Assembly: GCA_947259225.1 (NCBI GenBank)
Contig: CAMYLK010000014.1
Location: 1 to 64,000 of the forward strand
Direction of reading: 5' to 3'
Length of the DNA stretch: 64,000 nt
Origin: an uncultured Desulfobulbaceae bacterium
GTDB lineage: Bacteria; Desulfobacterota; Desulfobulbia; Desulfobulbales; Desulfobulbaceae
This document shows, piece by piece, positions 35,853 to 46,610 of the stretch (position 1 is its first letter; each line of letters opens with the position of its first letter). The position numbers were made by a program, and so were the translations under genes. The notes beneath the pieces are model-generated. The model was not told the DNA's origin and did not search any database. It saw only the letters and a list, made by a program, of their open reading frames with translations.

Positions 35853-38489
35853 ATGAAATCGGGGAGCAATCTTGAACGAGTGCTCACCAGCGGCAGTTTT
35901 GCCGTAACAGGTGAGCTCGGTCCGCCGAAAAACAGTGACCCGGATGTGGTCAGGAAAAAAGCACGGCTGTTAAAAGGCAACGTTGATGCAGTTAATATTA
36001 CCGACTGCCAGACTGCTATTGTCAGAATGTCGAGCATTGGAGCCGGACTGATAACCCAGTCAGAAGGGGTTGAGCCGGTCATCCAGATGACCTGCCGCGA
36101 CAGAAACAGAATCGGCATGCAAAGTGACCTGATGGCAGCATCGGCATTAGGTTTGAAAAATTTGTTATGCCTGACCGGTGATCACCAGAAATTTGGGAAT
36201 CATCCTGGATCCAAGGGCGTTTTTGACATGGATTCTATCCAGATGCTCGGTATGGTACGGGATATGCGGGACGAAAAAAAGTTCCAGTGCGGCGAGGAAA
36301 TTAAGGGGGCCGCTCCTAAACTTTTCATTGGTGCTGCAGCCAATCCCTTTGCCTATCCTTTTGAATTCCGTGCTGTCCGCCTTGGCAAGAAAATTGCCAA
36401 TGGTGCTGACTTTACTCAGACCCAGATTATCTACAATGTCGACAAATTCTCCAAATTCATGGAAATGTGCCGTGAGCTTGGTCTTGATGAGAAAGCATAT
36501 ATCCTTGCCGGTATTACACCTCCAAAATCTGTTGGCATGGCGAGATACATGAAAAATTTCGTTCCCGGCATGGATGTGCCCGACGAAATCATAAAGAGAA
36601 TGCAGGGCGCAAAAAACAAACCGCAGGAAGGTATCAATATAGCTGTTGATATTATCCAGCAGGTAAAAGAGATTAAGGGTGTTGCCGGCGTTCATGTAAT
36701 GGCCATCGAGTGGGAAGAAGCTGTTGAGGAAATTGTCGAAAAAGCCGGCCTCCTTCCCAGGCCGACATTCGACGAAGTTGAAACTAAAACAGTTTTAGTT
36801 CCTTCGGCTGAGGCCATAGTTGTCCGTGGTGAAGGAGATACTGATCTTGCTGAAGCAAAAACCGAGGCAGAACAAATCCTAGCTGCTGCCCGGCAGGAAG
36901 CCGAAACAATCAGGCAGCAGATTTCTGCTGGTCAGCCCGTTACAACAACATCACAATTAACAGATACAGTTGCCATTTCTACAGATGATGCAGGAGAACA
37001 TGAGATGAATGAAAAAGAGCGCCAATTGGCGTTGGATTCTGTAAAACAGGGACTCGATGCTTTAAAGAAGGCGTATGGTCTCAATGATGATCAATTCGAT
37101 GCGTTGATCAAGTTCATTGATGCGGAAGCTATTCTGAAAAAAGAACCGCCTGTATCAGGCGGAGTGCAGCCTGCCGCAGTACCTGAGGCCGCAACACCAG
37201 CAGCAGAACCCGTAACAGCACCACCTGCTGAAGACAAAGCTAAAGCTGAGGCAGAACAAAAAGCACAGGATGTAGCTGCTGCCAAAACTCAAGCTGAAGC
37301 AGTTGCCAAAGCCAAGGCCGAGGGCGATGCTAAAGCTGCTGCAGAGAAAAAGGCGAAAGAGGAGGCAGCCGTTAAAGCAGAGGCAGAGGCCAAAGCCAAA
37401 TCAGAAGCTGAAGCAAAAGCCAAGGCCGAGAAAGAGAAAGCCGAGCCCGAAAAACCAAAAGCCAAGGCACCAGCCAAAGCTGTTCCAGCTGAACTGGCAG
37501 CACCTGAACTGGCGCTGGAAAGCATTCCTTTTGCCGAGAGGGCTACCAAAGTGCCTGCGACTTCCTACAAGGTGGATTACAGCGGCGCTATCAGGGAAAC
37601 AGTTCTTGGAAACGGTGATAATACAATAACAGTCGGTGGATCAGAAGTAATGCCATTCCACCTGTTTGAAGGCAATATGCCTCGGAAACCGCTAATCGCC
37701 CTGGAAATTCAGGATGTCAAGCCTGACAACTGGCCGGATACTCTGACAAAATACTATGATGATGTTCTTGACAATCCTGTCGCCTGGGCCAAAAAATGTA
37801 TTGAAGAGTATAATGCCGACGCACTGAACATTTACCTGATTGGAACAGATCCTAACGGCGAGAACCGCCCTTCAGCAGATGCAGCAAAAGATGCTGCCGC
37901 AGTTATTGAAGCCGTTAATGTGCCGATCATTGTCTGGGGATGCGGGAACAATGAAAAGGACACCGAGACCCTGCGTGAGATAACCTCAATTATCGGCGAC
38001 AAAAAGGTTTGCCTGGCACCTCTTGAAGATGCCAACTACCGTTCAATCGGTGCAACTGCCATGGCATTCCAGCACCCCATGGTTGCTGCATCCCCCATTG
38101 ACGTCAATCTTGCCAAGCAGTTGAATATCCTTCTCGAAAATCTGGGAGTGCAACTTTCGACCGTAATGATGGATCCTTCGGTAGGCGCTCTTGGTTACGG
38201 AATAGAATACACATATTCGGTCATGGAAAGGATCCGGCTTGCCGCCTTGACCCAGAAGGATGAGAAGCTCCAGGTTCCGATCATCTGCAACCTTGGACGA
38301 GAAGTCTGGAAAACGAAGGAAGTCACCCTGGCATCAGATGAACTTCTCGGTGATCAGGAACAACGCGGCATTATGATGGAGGCGATGACCGCTAACTGTA
38401 TGCTTCTGTCCGGTGGTGAGGTTTTGATAATGCGCCACCCTAAAGCTGTGAACATGACAAAATCCCTGATCGAAGGCCTCATGGGCTGA
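35853..38489 (+). CDS. metF-acsD: MetF-AcsD fusion (methylene-THF reductase / corrinoid Fe-S protein small subunit)
   Basis: An 878-residue single frame. Residues about 1-300 are methylene-THF reductase (GELGPPKNSDPD, LLCLTGDHQKFGNHPGSKGVFDMDSIQ in parts, FTQTQIIYNVDKF). Residues about 385-560 are linker: a short helical piece beginning MNEKERQLALDS, then a long Ala/Lys/Glu-rich low-complexity stretch. Residues about 565-878 are AcsD/CdhD, the small corrinoid iron-sulfur protein subunit (VMPFHLFEGNMPRKPLIALE, DALNIYLIGTDPNG, MDPSVGALGYGIEYTYSVMERIR). Normally these are separate genes. Start is ATG at 35853 after AAGGAGG; TTG at 35850 is less likely. An internal start at 37005 may also be used. 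Confidence 0.9.
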   Translation: MKSGSNLERVLTSGSFAVTGELGPPKNSDPDVVRKKARLLKGNVDAVNITDCQTAIVRMSSIGAGLITQSEGVEPVIQMTCRDRNRIGMQSDLMAASALGLKNLLCLTGDHQKFGNHPGSKGVFDMDSIQMLGMVRDMRDEKKFQCGEEIKGAAPKLFIGAAANPFAYPFEFRAVRLGKKIANGADFTQTQIIYNVDKFSKFMEMCRELGLDEKAYILAGITPPKSVGMARYMKNFVPGMDVPDEIIKRMQGAKNKPQEGINIAVDIIQQVKEIKGVAGVHVMAIEWEEAVEEIVEKAGLLPRPTFDEVETKTVLVPSAEAIVVRGEGDTDLAEAKTEAEQILAAARQEAETIRQQISAGQPVTTTSQLTDTVAISTDDAGEHEMNEKERQLALDSVKQGLDALKKAYGLNDDQFDALIKFIDAEAILKKEPPVSGGVQPAAVPEAATPAAEPVTAPPAEDKAKAEAEQKAQDVAAAKTQAEAVAKAKAEGDAKAAAEKKAKEEAAVKAEAEAKAKSEAEAKAKAEKEKAEPEKPKAKAPAKAVPAELAAPELALESIPFAERATKVPATSYKVDYSGAIRETVLGNGDNTITVGGSEVMPFHLFEGNMPRKPLIALEIQDVKPDNWPDTLTKYYDDVLDNPVAWAKKCIEEYNADALNIYLIGTDPNGENRPSADAAKDAAAVIEAVNVPIIVWGCGNNEKDTETLREITSIIGDKKVCLAPLEDANYRSIGATAMAFQHPMVAASPIDVNLAKQLNILLENLGVQLSTVMMDPSVGALGYGIEYTYSVMERIRLAALTQKDEKLQVPIICNLGREVWKTKEVTLASDELLGDQEQRGIMMEAMTANCMLLSGGEVLIMRHPKAVNMTKSLIEGLMG
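36991..37007 (+). promoter_or_regulatory. Possible internal ribosome binding site and start within metF-acsD
   Basis: CAGGAG (36991-36996) lies 8 nt before an in-frame ATG at 37005. Initiation there would give a 494-residue AcsD with the linker as its N-terminal extension, beginning MNEKERQLALDSVKQG. The SD quality and spacing are good, but no experiment is implied. Confidence 0.5.
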
Positions 38490-38547
38490 TCAGTGATAAT
38501 ATACATAGAAATCAAAAGAGTAGAAATATAACAAGGGAGTTTTTTCA

Positions 38548-40755
38548 ATGTCGAAGATCATTTGTTCAGCAGCTATTCGCGGTGCCAAGAATATCATTGA
38601 CATGGCTGAAGAGACCTATGAAGAGGCCATAAAAAAATATGGCCCGGATCAGGAGGTTTCTTTTCCAAATACAGCCTATTTTCTGCCAATCATTTATTCC
38701 ATGCTTGGAGCCAAGGTGGAAAAACTTGGCGACATGAAGGACATCTTTCAGGAGTGTCGCACTCTTCTGCCACCAGTGGTAGCCGGAGATATCTGGCTAC
38801 CATACCTGGCACCGGCACTTGATGCAGGTATGGCAACATTTTTCGCCGAAGAAATGTACGAGTCCATTCGTTACCTGAATGACCCGAATTTCTATACAAA
38901 AACAGAAGACCCAACCGCGGAAAACATTTGGCTTGGTGCAGCTGATGACGTCATCTTCAGGAAACGAGGTGTTGAGTTTGTCGACGGAACAGCACCTGGC
39001 TTTGCAGCCATCATGGGGGCGCCACCAAACAAAGAGATTGCCAGCAAGATTGCACTGGAACTCCAGGAGAAAAACCTATACATTTTTATGCACGATGAGA
39101 CAAATGGTGTCAAGATGCCAGACCTGCTTGTCGAAAATGATGTTCAGGTAGGTTGGAGCACCCGTCTGGTTCCATTCGGACCGACATACACCTCCGCTGT
39201 TTTTGCCATTGGTTTTGCCTGCCGAGTCGCCATGGCATTCGGTGGCATAAAACCAGGTGATTACAATGGCAATCTGATCTACAACAAGGATCGTACTTTT
39301 GCCTTTGTCATGGCGTTCGGTCCAGTCAGTGACGAATGGTATGCCAACGCAGCCGGTGCTATCAACTGGGGATTCCCGACAATTTCCGATTACGATATAC
39401 CTGAGGTGCTTCCTACAGGTATCTGTACATACGAACATGTTGTATCCAATGTGCCACACGAAGAAATCGTCCAGAAAGCCATTGAAGTACGTGGGCTTAA
39501 GGTTTCCGTTACCAAGATCGACATCCCCATGTCTTTCGGTCCCGCTTTCGAGGGTGAACGTATCCGAAAGGACGACCTGTTCATGGAATGCGGAGGAGGT
39601 CGGACAACGGGCGTTGAGGTTCTTGTTTCAAAGGAAATGGACGAGGTCGAGGATGGCAAGGTTATTCTCGAAGGCCCGGATATTTCTGATATCGAAGAAG
39701 GACAGAACCTGCCGATCGCTATCCTTGTAGAGGTTGCAGGGCGTGAAATGCAGTCTGACTTTGAACCTATCCTGGAACGCCAGTTTCACCACCTGATCAA
39801 CTACGTCCAGGGCATCATGCATATCGGCCAGCGAAATATTATGTGGATTCGCATAGGCAAAGCTGCCGTTGAGAAAGGATTTTCTTTTAAACATATCGGA
39901 ACAGTCTTGCACGGTAAGCTACACCAGGAGTTCGGTGCCATTCTCGACAAGATTCAGGTAAAAATTTACACAGAGCAGGAAAAGGTTGATGAAGTAGTGG
40001 ATCTTGCCAGGACGGTTTATGAGGAACGTGACCTGCGCCTCGGTTCCATGACAGACGAAACTGAAGAAGTTTTCTACTCCTGTACCCTATGCCAGTCTTT
40101 TGCTCCAAGCCATGTATGTGTCATTACTCCCGAGCGTATCGGCATGTGCGGCGCATATAACTGGCTGGACGGCAAGGCCTCATTTCAGATCAATCCGACC
40201 GGACCCAATCAGCCCATCGATAAGGGTGAATGTACGGATGAAATCAATGGCTATTTCACAGGTATTAACGATTTCGTTAACCAGGCCTCCAGGGGAGCTG
40301 TCAGCGAGGTAAGCTGCTATTCGCTCATGAACAACCCCATGACCGCATGTGGGTGTTTTGAGTCAATCGCTGCAATGCTGCCTGCCTGTAATGGCATCAT
40401 GGTTGTCAACCGTGACTATATGGGAATGACGCCTTCTGGCATGAAGTTCACTACCCTGGCCGGTATGGCTGGCGGCGGCATGCAGACCCCGGGTTTCATG
40501 GGTGTGTCCAAGCATTATATGACAAGCCCTAAACTTTTCCTGGCCGAGGGCGGACTTAAGAGGCTTGTCTGGATACCCAAGATACTTAAAGATGAGATTG
40601 CTGACAAACTCAAGGCCCGTTGTGAAGAGATCGGAATGCCTGAACTATTTGATATGATTGCTACGGAAGAGCAGGGAACTACAGAAGAAGAGATCCTTGC
40701 TTTCCTTAAAGAAAAAGGTCATCCGGCACTTGAAATGGAAACAGAATTAGGCTGA
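38548..40755 (+). CDS. acsB: Acetyl-CoA synthase catalytic subunit
   Basis: A 735-residue acetyl-CoA synthase that joins CO, a methyl group from the corrinoid protein, and CoA. A-cluster ligands are clear: Cys512, 515, 524 and 534 (CTLCQSFAPSHVC...MCGAY) bind the [4Fe-4S], and Cys601-Gly-Cys603 (TACGCFE) bind the distal Ni. N-terminal ferredoxin- and CODH-binding region and the middle domain are intact. SD AAGGGAG is 11 nt before ATG. It is flanked by acsD-bearing and acsC genes, 59 and 77 nt away. Confidence 0.97.
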   Translation: MSKIICSAAIRGAKNIIDMAEETYEEAIKKYGPDQEVSFPNTAYFLPIIYSMLGAKVEKLGDMKDIFQECRTLLPPVVAGDIWLPYLAPALDAGMATFFAEEMYESIRYLNDPNFYTKTEDPTAENIWLGAADDVIFRKRGVEFVDGTAPGFAAIMGAPPNKEIASKIALELQEKNLYIFMHDETNGVKMPDLLVENDVQVGWSTRLVPFGPTYTSAVFAIGFACRVAMAFGGIKPGDYNGNLIYNKDRTFAFVMAFGPVSDEWYANAAGAINWGFPTISDYDIPEVLPTGICTYEHVVSNVPHEEIVQKAIEVRGLKVSVTKIDIPMSFGPAFEGERIRKDDLFMECGGGRTTGVEVLVSKEMDEVEDGKVILEGPDISDIEEGQNLPIAILVEVAGREMQSDFEPILERQFHHLINYVQGIMHIGQRNIMWIRIGKAAVEKGFSFKHIGTVLHGKLHQEFGAILDKIQVKIYTEQEKVDEVVDLARTVYEERDLRLGSMTDETEEVFYSCTLCQSFAPSHVCVITPERIGMCGAYNWLDGKASFQINPTGPNQPIDKGECTDEINGYFTGINDFVNQASRGAVSEVSCYSLMNNPMTACGCFESIAAMLPACNGIMVVNRDYMGMTPSGMKFTTLAGMAGGGMQTPGFMGVSKHYMTSPKLFLAEGGLKRLVWIPKILKDEIADKLKARCEEIGMPELFDMIATEEQGTTEEEILAFLKEKGHPALEMETELG

Positions 40756-40831
40756 TCACGTAAAGAAAGGCAGAATAACCAACTGATTCAGGGCTCTGCC
40801 TTGGATATATGCTCTAAGGAGGAATCTAACA

Positions 40832-42184
40832 ATGGCGTTAACCGGTATACAGATATTAAAAATGCTGCCGAAAACGAATTGCGGTGATTGCAGCATCCCG
40901 ACATGTCTTGCTTTTGCCATGAAGGTGGCAGCCGGTCAGGTAGAGATTGATGCTTGCCCGCATGTCAGTGATGAGGCAAAAGAGACAATTGGCGAAGCCT
41001 CGGCACCTCCGATCAGGACAATCAAAATGGGTAGTGGAGACGCCGAATTTACTGCCGGTGGCGAAACGTGCCTGTTCAGACACGAAAAAAGATTTGAAAA
41101 TCCGACCGGTATAGCTGTAATGGTCTCCACCGGCGATAATGAAAAGACTGTTGACGCCAAAATCGAACGCTTTAACAAACTTGAGTACGAACGTGTCGGT
41201 GTCTTGATGCGTGCTGATCTGATTGTGGTTAAGGATAACGACGGCAACGGAGATGCCTTCACAGGTTTAACCCAGAAAGTTCTGGAAAAGTCTCCCGGAG
41301 CAGCAGTCGTACTGATGACTGACAGTGCTGATAACATGAAGGCTGCGGCTGCTGCGTGCGGTGACCGCAAACCTCTTCTTTTTGGAGCTAACGCAGACAA
41401 TTGGCAGGCTATGGGTGAACTGGCCAAGGAAATCGGGTGTCCGCTTGGAGTTCAGGGCAAAACCCTTGATGATCTGGTCGAAATTTCCGGCAACCTTGTT
41501 GAAGCAGGACATAAGGACCTCGTTATTGATTCCGGTGCAAGAACTCTGCGCGGAGCTTTTGAGGATAATGTCGTGTCCCGCCGTTCCGCCATCAAGGAAA
41601 AATTCAAACCACTTGGTTTTCCGACCATAACTTTTCCCTGTGAAATGACTGACGACCCGATGATGGAAGCCATGATTGCTTCTGTACTGATGGCAAAATA
41701 TGCCGGTATTGTTGTTCTCTCAGACCTACAGGGTGAGGTGCTTTTCCCCCTGCTGCTTGAACAGCTCAATATTTTCACCGATCCTCAGCGGCCCATGGTT
41801 GTCGAGGAAGATATTTATCCTCTTGGTGGACCCGGCGAAGATTCACCTGTTCTTATTACCTGTAACTTCTCGCTTACTTATTTCATTGTTTCAGGCGAAA
41901 TAGAGGGTTCGAAGGTTCCGTCATGGCTGTTGATAAAGGACACTGAAGGATTGTCTGTTCTTACCGCCTGGGCGGCTGGAAAATTCGGGGCGGATCTGAT
42001 AGCTCAATTTGTAAACAAATCAGGGATAGGCGACAAAGTAAAACACCGCGAATTGATCATACCGGGATATCTGGCAACGATCAAAGGTGAACTCGAGGAG
42101 GAGCTTCCCGACTGGACTATAACAATTGGTCCTCGTGAAGCGGGTCATCTGCCGGCATTCCTCAAGGAATGGCAGCCTGCTTAA
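40832..42184 (+). CDS. acsC: Corrinoid iron-sulfur protein large subunit
   Basis: A 450-residue CoFeSP gamma subunit that carries the cobamide and passes the methyl group to AcsB. The N-terminal [4Fe-4S] ligands are Cys17, 20, 25 and 42 (KTNCGDCSIPTCLAF, ACPHV), followed by a TIM-barrel and a C-terminal corrinoid-binding Rossmann-like domain (DLIAQFVNKSGIG, IIPGYLATIKGELEEELPDWTI in parts). SD AAGGAGG is upstream of ATG. Its methyl donor AcsE is not encoded in this window. Confidence 0.96.
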   Translation: MALTGIQILKMLPKTNCGDCSIPTCLAFAMKVAAGQVEIDACPHVSDEAKETIGEASAPPIRTIKMGSGDAEFTAGGETCLFRHEKRFENPTGIAVMVSTGDNEKTVDAKIERFNKLEYERVGVLMRADLIVVKDNDGNGDAFTGLTQKVLEKSPGAAVVLMTDSADNMKAAAAACGDRKPLLFGANADNWQAMGELAKEIGCPLGVQGKTLDDLVEISGNLVEAGHKDLVIDSGARTLRGAFEDNVVSRRSAIKEKFKPLGFPTITFPCEMTDDPMMEAMIASVLMAKYAGIVVLSDLQGEVLFPLLLEQLNIFTDPQRPMVVEEDIYPLGGPGEDSPVLITCNFSLTYFIVSGEIEGSKVPSWLLIKDTEGLSVLTAWAAGKFGADLIAQFVNKSGIGDKVKHRELIIPGYLATIKGELEEELPDWTITIGPREAGHLPAFLKEWQPA

Positions 42185-42249
42185 TAATGTCACTTAAATA
42201 GAGCGGGGAAGTTGTAAGCTTTTGTTTTTTTTCCTGCTCAACTGAATAT

Positions 42250-45200
42250 ATGTCAACAGTCACATTAATCATAGACGGTAACGAGATAGTTGCCGAAAAG
42301 AATCTGACAATCCTCGAGGTGGCCAAGCGTTCAGGTATAACCATACCTACACTTTGCTACGTCAAAGGAAAGCCTACTGACAAGCCATGTAATATCTGCG
42401 TGGTTGAGATAGCTGATCATGCAAAGCACACCATATCTTCCAACCTGAAAGTCGAAGGTTTGTACCGGGCATGCACGACACTTGCTTTGGACAGTATGGA
42501 TATCAGAACTGCCAGTGAAAATGTAATTGCATTCCGCCAGGACCGACTTGCAGCTATCTCCAAGACACATTTCGGCGATTGCAAAGCGCCGTGCAACCTG
42601 ACATGTCCCGGCCAGATAAATGTCCAGGGATATATTGCCCATGTCGCTCGAGGAGAGTACGAAGAAGCGCTTCGCCTTGTTATGGAACGCAACCCGGTTC
42701 CTTTTTCCGTCGGCCGTGTATGCCCGCGGTTTTGTGAAACACGCTGCCGCCGAATCCTTGTTGACGAGCCGGTTTCCATAAATCATCTCAAACGTTTTGT
42801 CGCAGACTGGTGCATGACTCACGAAATAAACCTGAGTATCCCGCGTGATAAACCTACCGGTAAGCGAATTGCAGTCATTGGCGGTGGTCCTTCAGGATTA
42901 TCCGCTGCATACTTCCTGACCAGAAAAGGCCATGATGTCACCATTCTCGAAGCAGCATCGAAGCTCGGAGGTGCGCTGCGTTATGGTTTTCCAGAGTACA
43001 AGATCCCAAAGGATGTGCTGGATTACGAGGTCAATTCCATCCTGAAAATGGGTATCTCTATTCGGCTGAATCAGAAATGGGGTAAAGATTTTACTATTCA
43101 GGACCTTCATGACCAGGGATTTAACGCAACATTTATTGGCATCGGGGCCAATGTGGACGAACCGCTTGAAATCCCCTGTTCCGAAAAACCGCACGTATAC
43201 CCTGCCACTAAGTTTCTTCGTTTAATAAACGAAGGCAAGGATATCGAATTCGGAAAAAGTGCAGCTGTCATCGGTGGCAATAATACAGCTATGGAAGTTG
43301 CCAGAAGCCTTGTGAGAATGGGCGTGGAGGATGTTACAATCATTTACCCGCGGGCCAAGATAGAAATGCCTGCTCATCAGAGAAACATCCGTGAAGCCGA
43401 AAATGACGGCATTCAATTCCTGCTGATGGCTTCGCCTACCGAAATTTGCGGTAAGTCCCCCGAAGAAAGTCGCCTCAAACTTGATCTGATACGAATGAAA
43501 CTGGGCGAACCTGACAAACGAGGTCGCAGGGAACCCTTACCCATCCCCGGTTCCAACACCAGTATGTATGTAGATACCATTGTTTCCTCTCTTGGTCAGA
43601 CTGCGGTAAAGGAACATATTGATGGGGGAGAAATCGAGTCGCAGATTCAGCTTTCACCCAAGTGCACCATAGTTGCAAACCCTCGTTCTTCTCAGACCAG
43701 TGTTGAAGGTGTGTTTGCAGGTGGTGATGCAGTGACAGGACCAAAATCTGTCATCCAGGCAGTTGTATCTGCACGTCGTGCAGCATCAAATATCCATGCA
43801 TTTGTAATGGGTGAAGAAAAAGAGCCCGCTGAAAGTCGTTTCAATTTTACCCGCGGCAAGTCTTTCGACGATGTGGATTCAAAGAATTTTGAAGACGTCA
43901 GTGAAAAAATGCGCGAAAAAATGCCTGAGCGGTTACCTGAAACAGCTGTCCAGGATTTCGACGAGGTAAAACTCGGTTTTACTGAGAAAATGGCCCGCCG
44001 TGAAGCAGATCGATGTCTGTCATGCGGGTGTACAGCGTTCGAACGGTGCGACCTTAAACGCCATGATATAGAAAACAACATTAATATCAATAAAACAGGT
44101 ATGGGAGTCAAGCCGCTTTACAAGGTAGACAACTCTCATCCTGCCATAACAGTTGATCCCAATAAGTGTATATTCTGTTTTCGCTGTGTACGTTATTGTG
44201 AGTATGACGCCCTGGAACTGAGAGCCAAGAAAGTGGTCGGAGCAGGTTATCCCTTTGGTGTTGAGATCAAGTTCAAGGACAATTGTGTTTCCTGTGGGAA
44301 ATGCGTGGAATATTGTTCTACAGGGGCTTTGAACAAGAAAAACCGGATCGTTCCCATCCAGTCGGAAGAAGTAAAAACGATTAAGAGCACGTGTCCCTAT
44401 TGCGGTACCGGATGTCAATTAGAGATCAAGGTCAAGGGGAATACTGTGATGGAAATCGGTGCTGACCTCGACCAGATGCCGAATTTTGGTGACCTCTGTG
44501 TTAAGGGCCGTTTTGGTCACAACTTCATTCAACATCCAGATCGTTTGAAAACACCCCTGATACGCCGCCAGAAAAGTGGTGCTCTTGAGCCGGCAAGCTG
44601 GGCTGAGGCTCTTGACTTTATCGCTGTCAAGTTCAGAAGGATACTCGAGGACAAGGGGCCCGATGCCTTGGCAGGATTGTCTTCGGCACGATGCACCAAT
44701 GAAGAGAATTATGCTTTCCAGAAATTTTTCCGGGCCGGTATAGGGACAAATAATATCGATCATTGTGCCCGTTACTGACACAGTCCTACGGTGGCCGGTC
44801 TGGCCACAGCATTCGGATCTGGAGCAATGAGCAACAACATTGCCGGTATAGTGGATAACGATGTTCTTTTTGTTATTGGTTCCAATACGACGGAGACACA
44901 CCCGGTAATAGCACTACGCATGCTGGAAGCCGTCAAACGTGGAGCCAAATTGATTGTAGCCGATCCGCGACACATAAAACTCGCAGACAGTGCTGTTATC
45001 CGGCTCAATCACCGTCCGGGTACAGATGCTGCGTTAATCAATGCAATGTGCCATGTCATCCTGAACGAGGGTATGACAGATCAGAAGTTTATAGAAAAAC
45101 ATACGGAAGGTTTTGAAGCATTTTCCAGTGCTGTTGTTGACTGTACCCCTGAGTGGGCAGAAAAAATTACCGGGGTACCGGCAGCGGACATAATCGAGGC

Positions 45201-46500
45201 ATCTAAACTATTTGCCGGCGCAGAACGTGCAGGTACCTATTACACCATGGGCATAACGCAACATACATCTGGTACTTCCAATGTTTTGGCTTTGGCAAAC
45301 CTGGTACTCGCTACAGGAAATCTTGGGAAGCCTGGCGCTGGCCTCAATCCATTACGTGGTCAAAACAATGTCCAGGGTGCCAGTGACATGGGCTGTAACC
45401 CGGTCAATCTGCCCGGTTACCAGAGGGTTGACAACGAGGATGCCAGAAAACGTATCGGCGGGATATGGGGGCAGGAGCCCAAAGCTGAGCCGGGTTTGAC
45501 AGCTACAGAAATGACTCCTGCCATTGTTGATGGCGCGATCGCTGGTTTGTGGATAATGGGTGAAAATCCAGTCATGAGCGACCCCAACATGTCTCATGTC
45601 CGTGAAGCATTTGAGAAGCTTGATTTCCTCCTGGTGCAGGACATTTTCCTGACCGAAACGGCTGAGATGGCTGATGTTGTTCTTCCAGCTGCCTCTTTTG
45701 CAGAAAAAAACGGTACCTTTACAAATACAGAACGCAGGGTACAGAGAATTCGCAGAGCTGTTAGGCCTCCTGGAGAGGCCCGAGACGACTTGACCATCGT
45801 AAACCTCGTAACAGCCCGCATGGGTTATGATCATATTGTTCCTTTGTCCCAGGGATTTACCAACCGCTTGTATAACGAAGGTGGATTCGTGACAGCACCA
45901 CCGCTCTGTGATGAAGTATATGAAGAAATGGGTAAAGTCTGGCCGGCAATAGCCGGTATCAATTATGACCGCCTTGAAGATCAGGGATTACAGTGGCCAT
46001 GTCCTGATGAGAACCATCCCGGCACACCTGTTCTGTTTGAAAATGGATTTCCGATTGGTAAAGCAAAATTTTCTTCGGTAGAATGGAAAGGACCGCAGGA
46101 GATGCCAGATGAAGAGTTTCCTTTGTACCTCTCCACCGGAAGGGTACTCGCCCAGTATCATACCGGTACCATGACACGTCGGTCCCGTATACTTGAAGAT
46201 GTGGACAACGGTCCGTATGTTGAGATCAATCCTCAGGATGCTGAGACACTTGGCATCAAGAATGGTGATAATGTAAGGGCTGTCTCACGCAGAGGAAACA
46301 TCACAATACCAGCAATGCTTACAGAACGTGTTAACAGTGGGATGGTATTTATACCCTTTCATTACCATGAAGCTGCGGCTAACCTGTTGACCAATGATGC
46401 CCTGGATCCGGTTTGCAAGATTCCTGAGGCCAAAGTGTGTGCAGTACGGCTGGAAAAGATCACGGGTGATTTAAATATAGTTGAGGTTGATCATAAATAA
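42250..46500 (+). CDS. fdhA: Selenocysteine formate dehydrogenase fused to NuoG-like and GltD-like modules
   Basis: A 1416-residue protein if TGA at 44776-44778 is read as selenocysteine (U843). Order: [2Fe-2S] domain (LCYVKG...KPCNICVVEI), GltD-like flavoprotein with CKAPCNLTCPGQINVQGYIA, GGGPSGLSAAYFL and IGGNNTAMEVARSLV (FAD and NAD(P)H sites), two [4Fe-4S] sites (Cys640 CIFCFRCVRYC; Cys679 CVSCGKCVEYC), then FdhA from Cys715 (CPYCGTGC). The UGA lies in HCARY-U-HSPTVAGL, matching the Sec site of formate dehydrogenases. It likely interconverts CO2 and formate with NAD(P)H and/or ferredoxin. Frames 42250-44778 and 44779-46500 are in phase. No good SD precedes ATG. Confidence 0.93.
44776..44807 (+). 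promoter_or_regulatory. SECIS element of fdhA with UGA-Sec codon
   Basis: UGA at 44776-44778 is followed after 12 nt by a perfect stem GTGGCC (44791-44796) / GGCCAC (44802-44807) closing a GGTCT loop. Spacing and the GGUCU apical loop match the known E. coli fdhF SECIS closely. The SelB-binding element lies inside the coding sequence. Confidence 0.9.
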
Positions 46501-46610
46501 TTATTTTTTTAATTATTTGTATTCCGTTAGAAGATTTTCCGCATTTTCAATGTGAAATAGAGCTGAAAATCATCATTCAAGAGAAGTAATTCTTTAACCT
46601 GGAGATTGAA

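Noticed and set aside
37303-37629. Basic 108-codon frame in the metF-acsD linker
   Set aside because: Its Lys/Arg/Pro-rich sequence is the off-frame reading of the Ala/Lys/Glu linker repeats.
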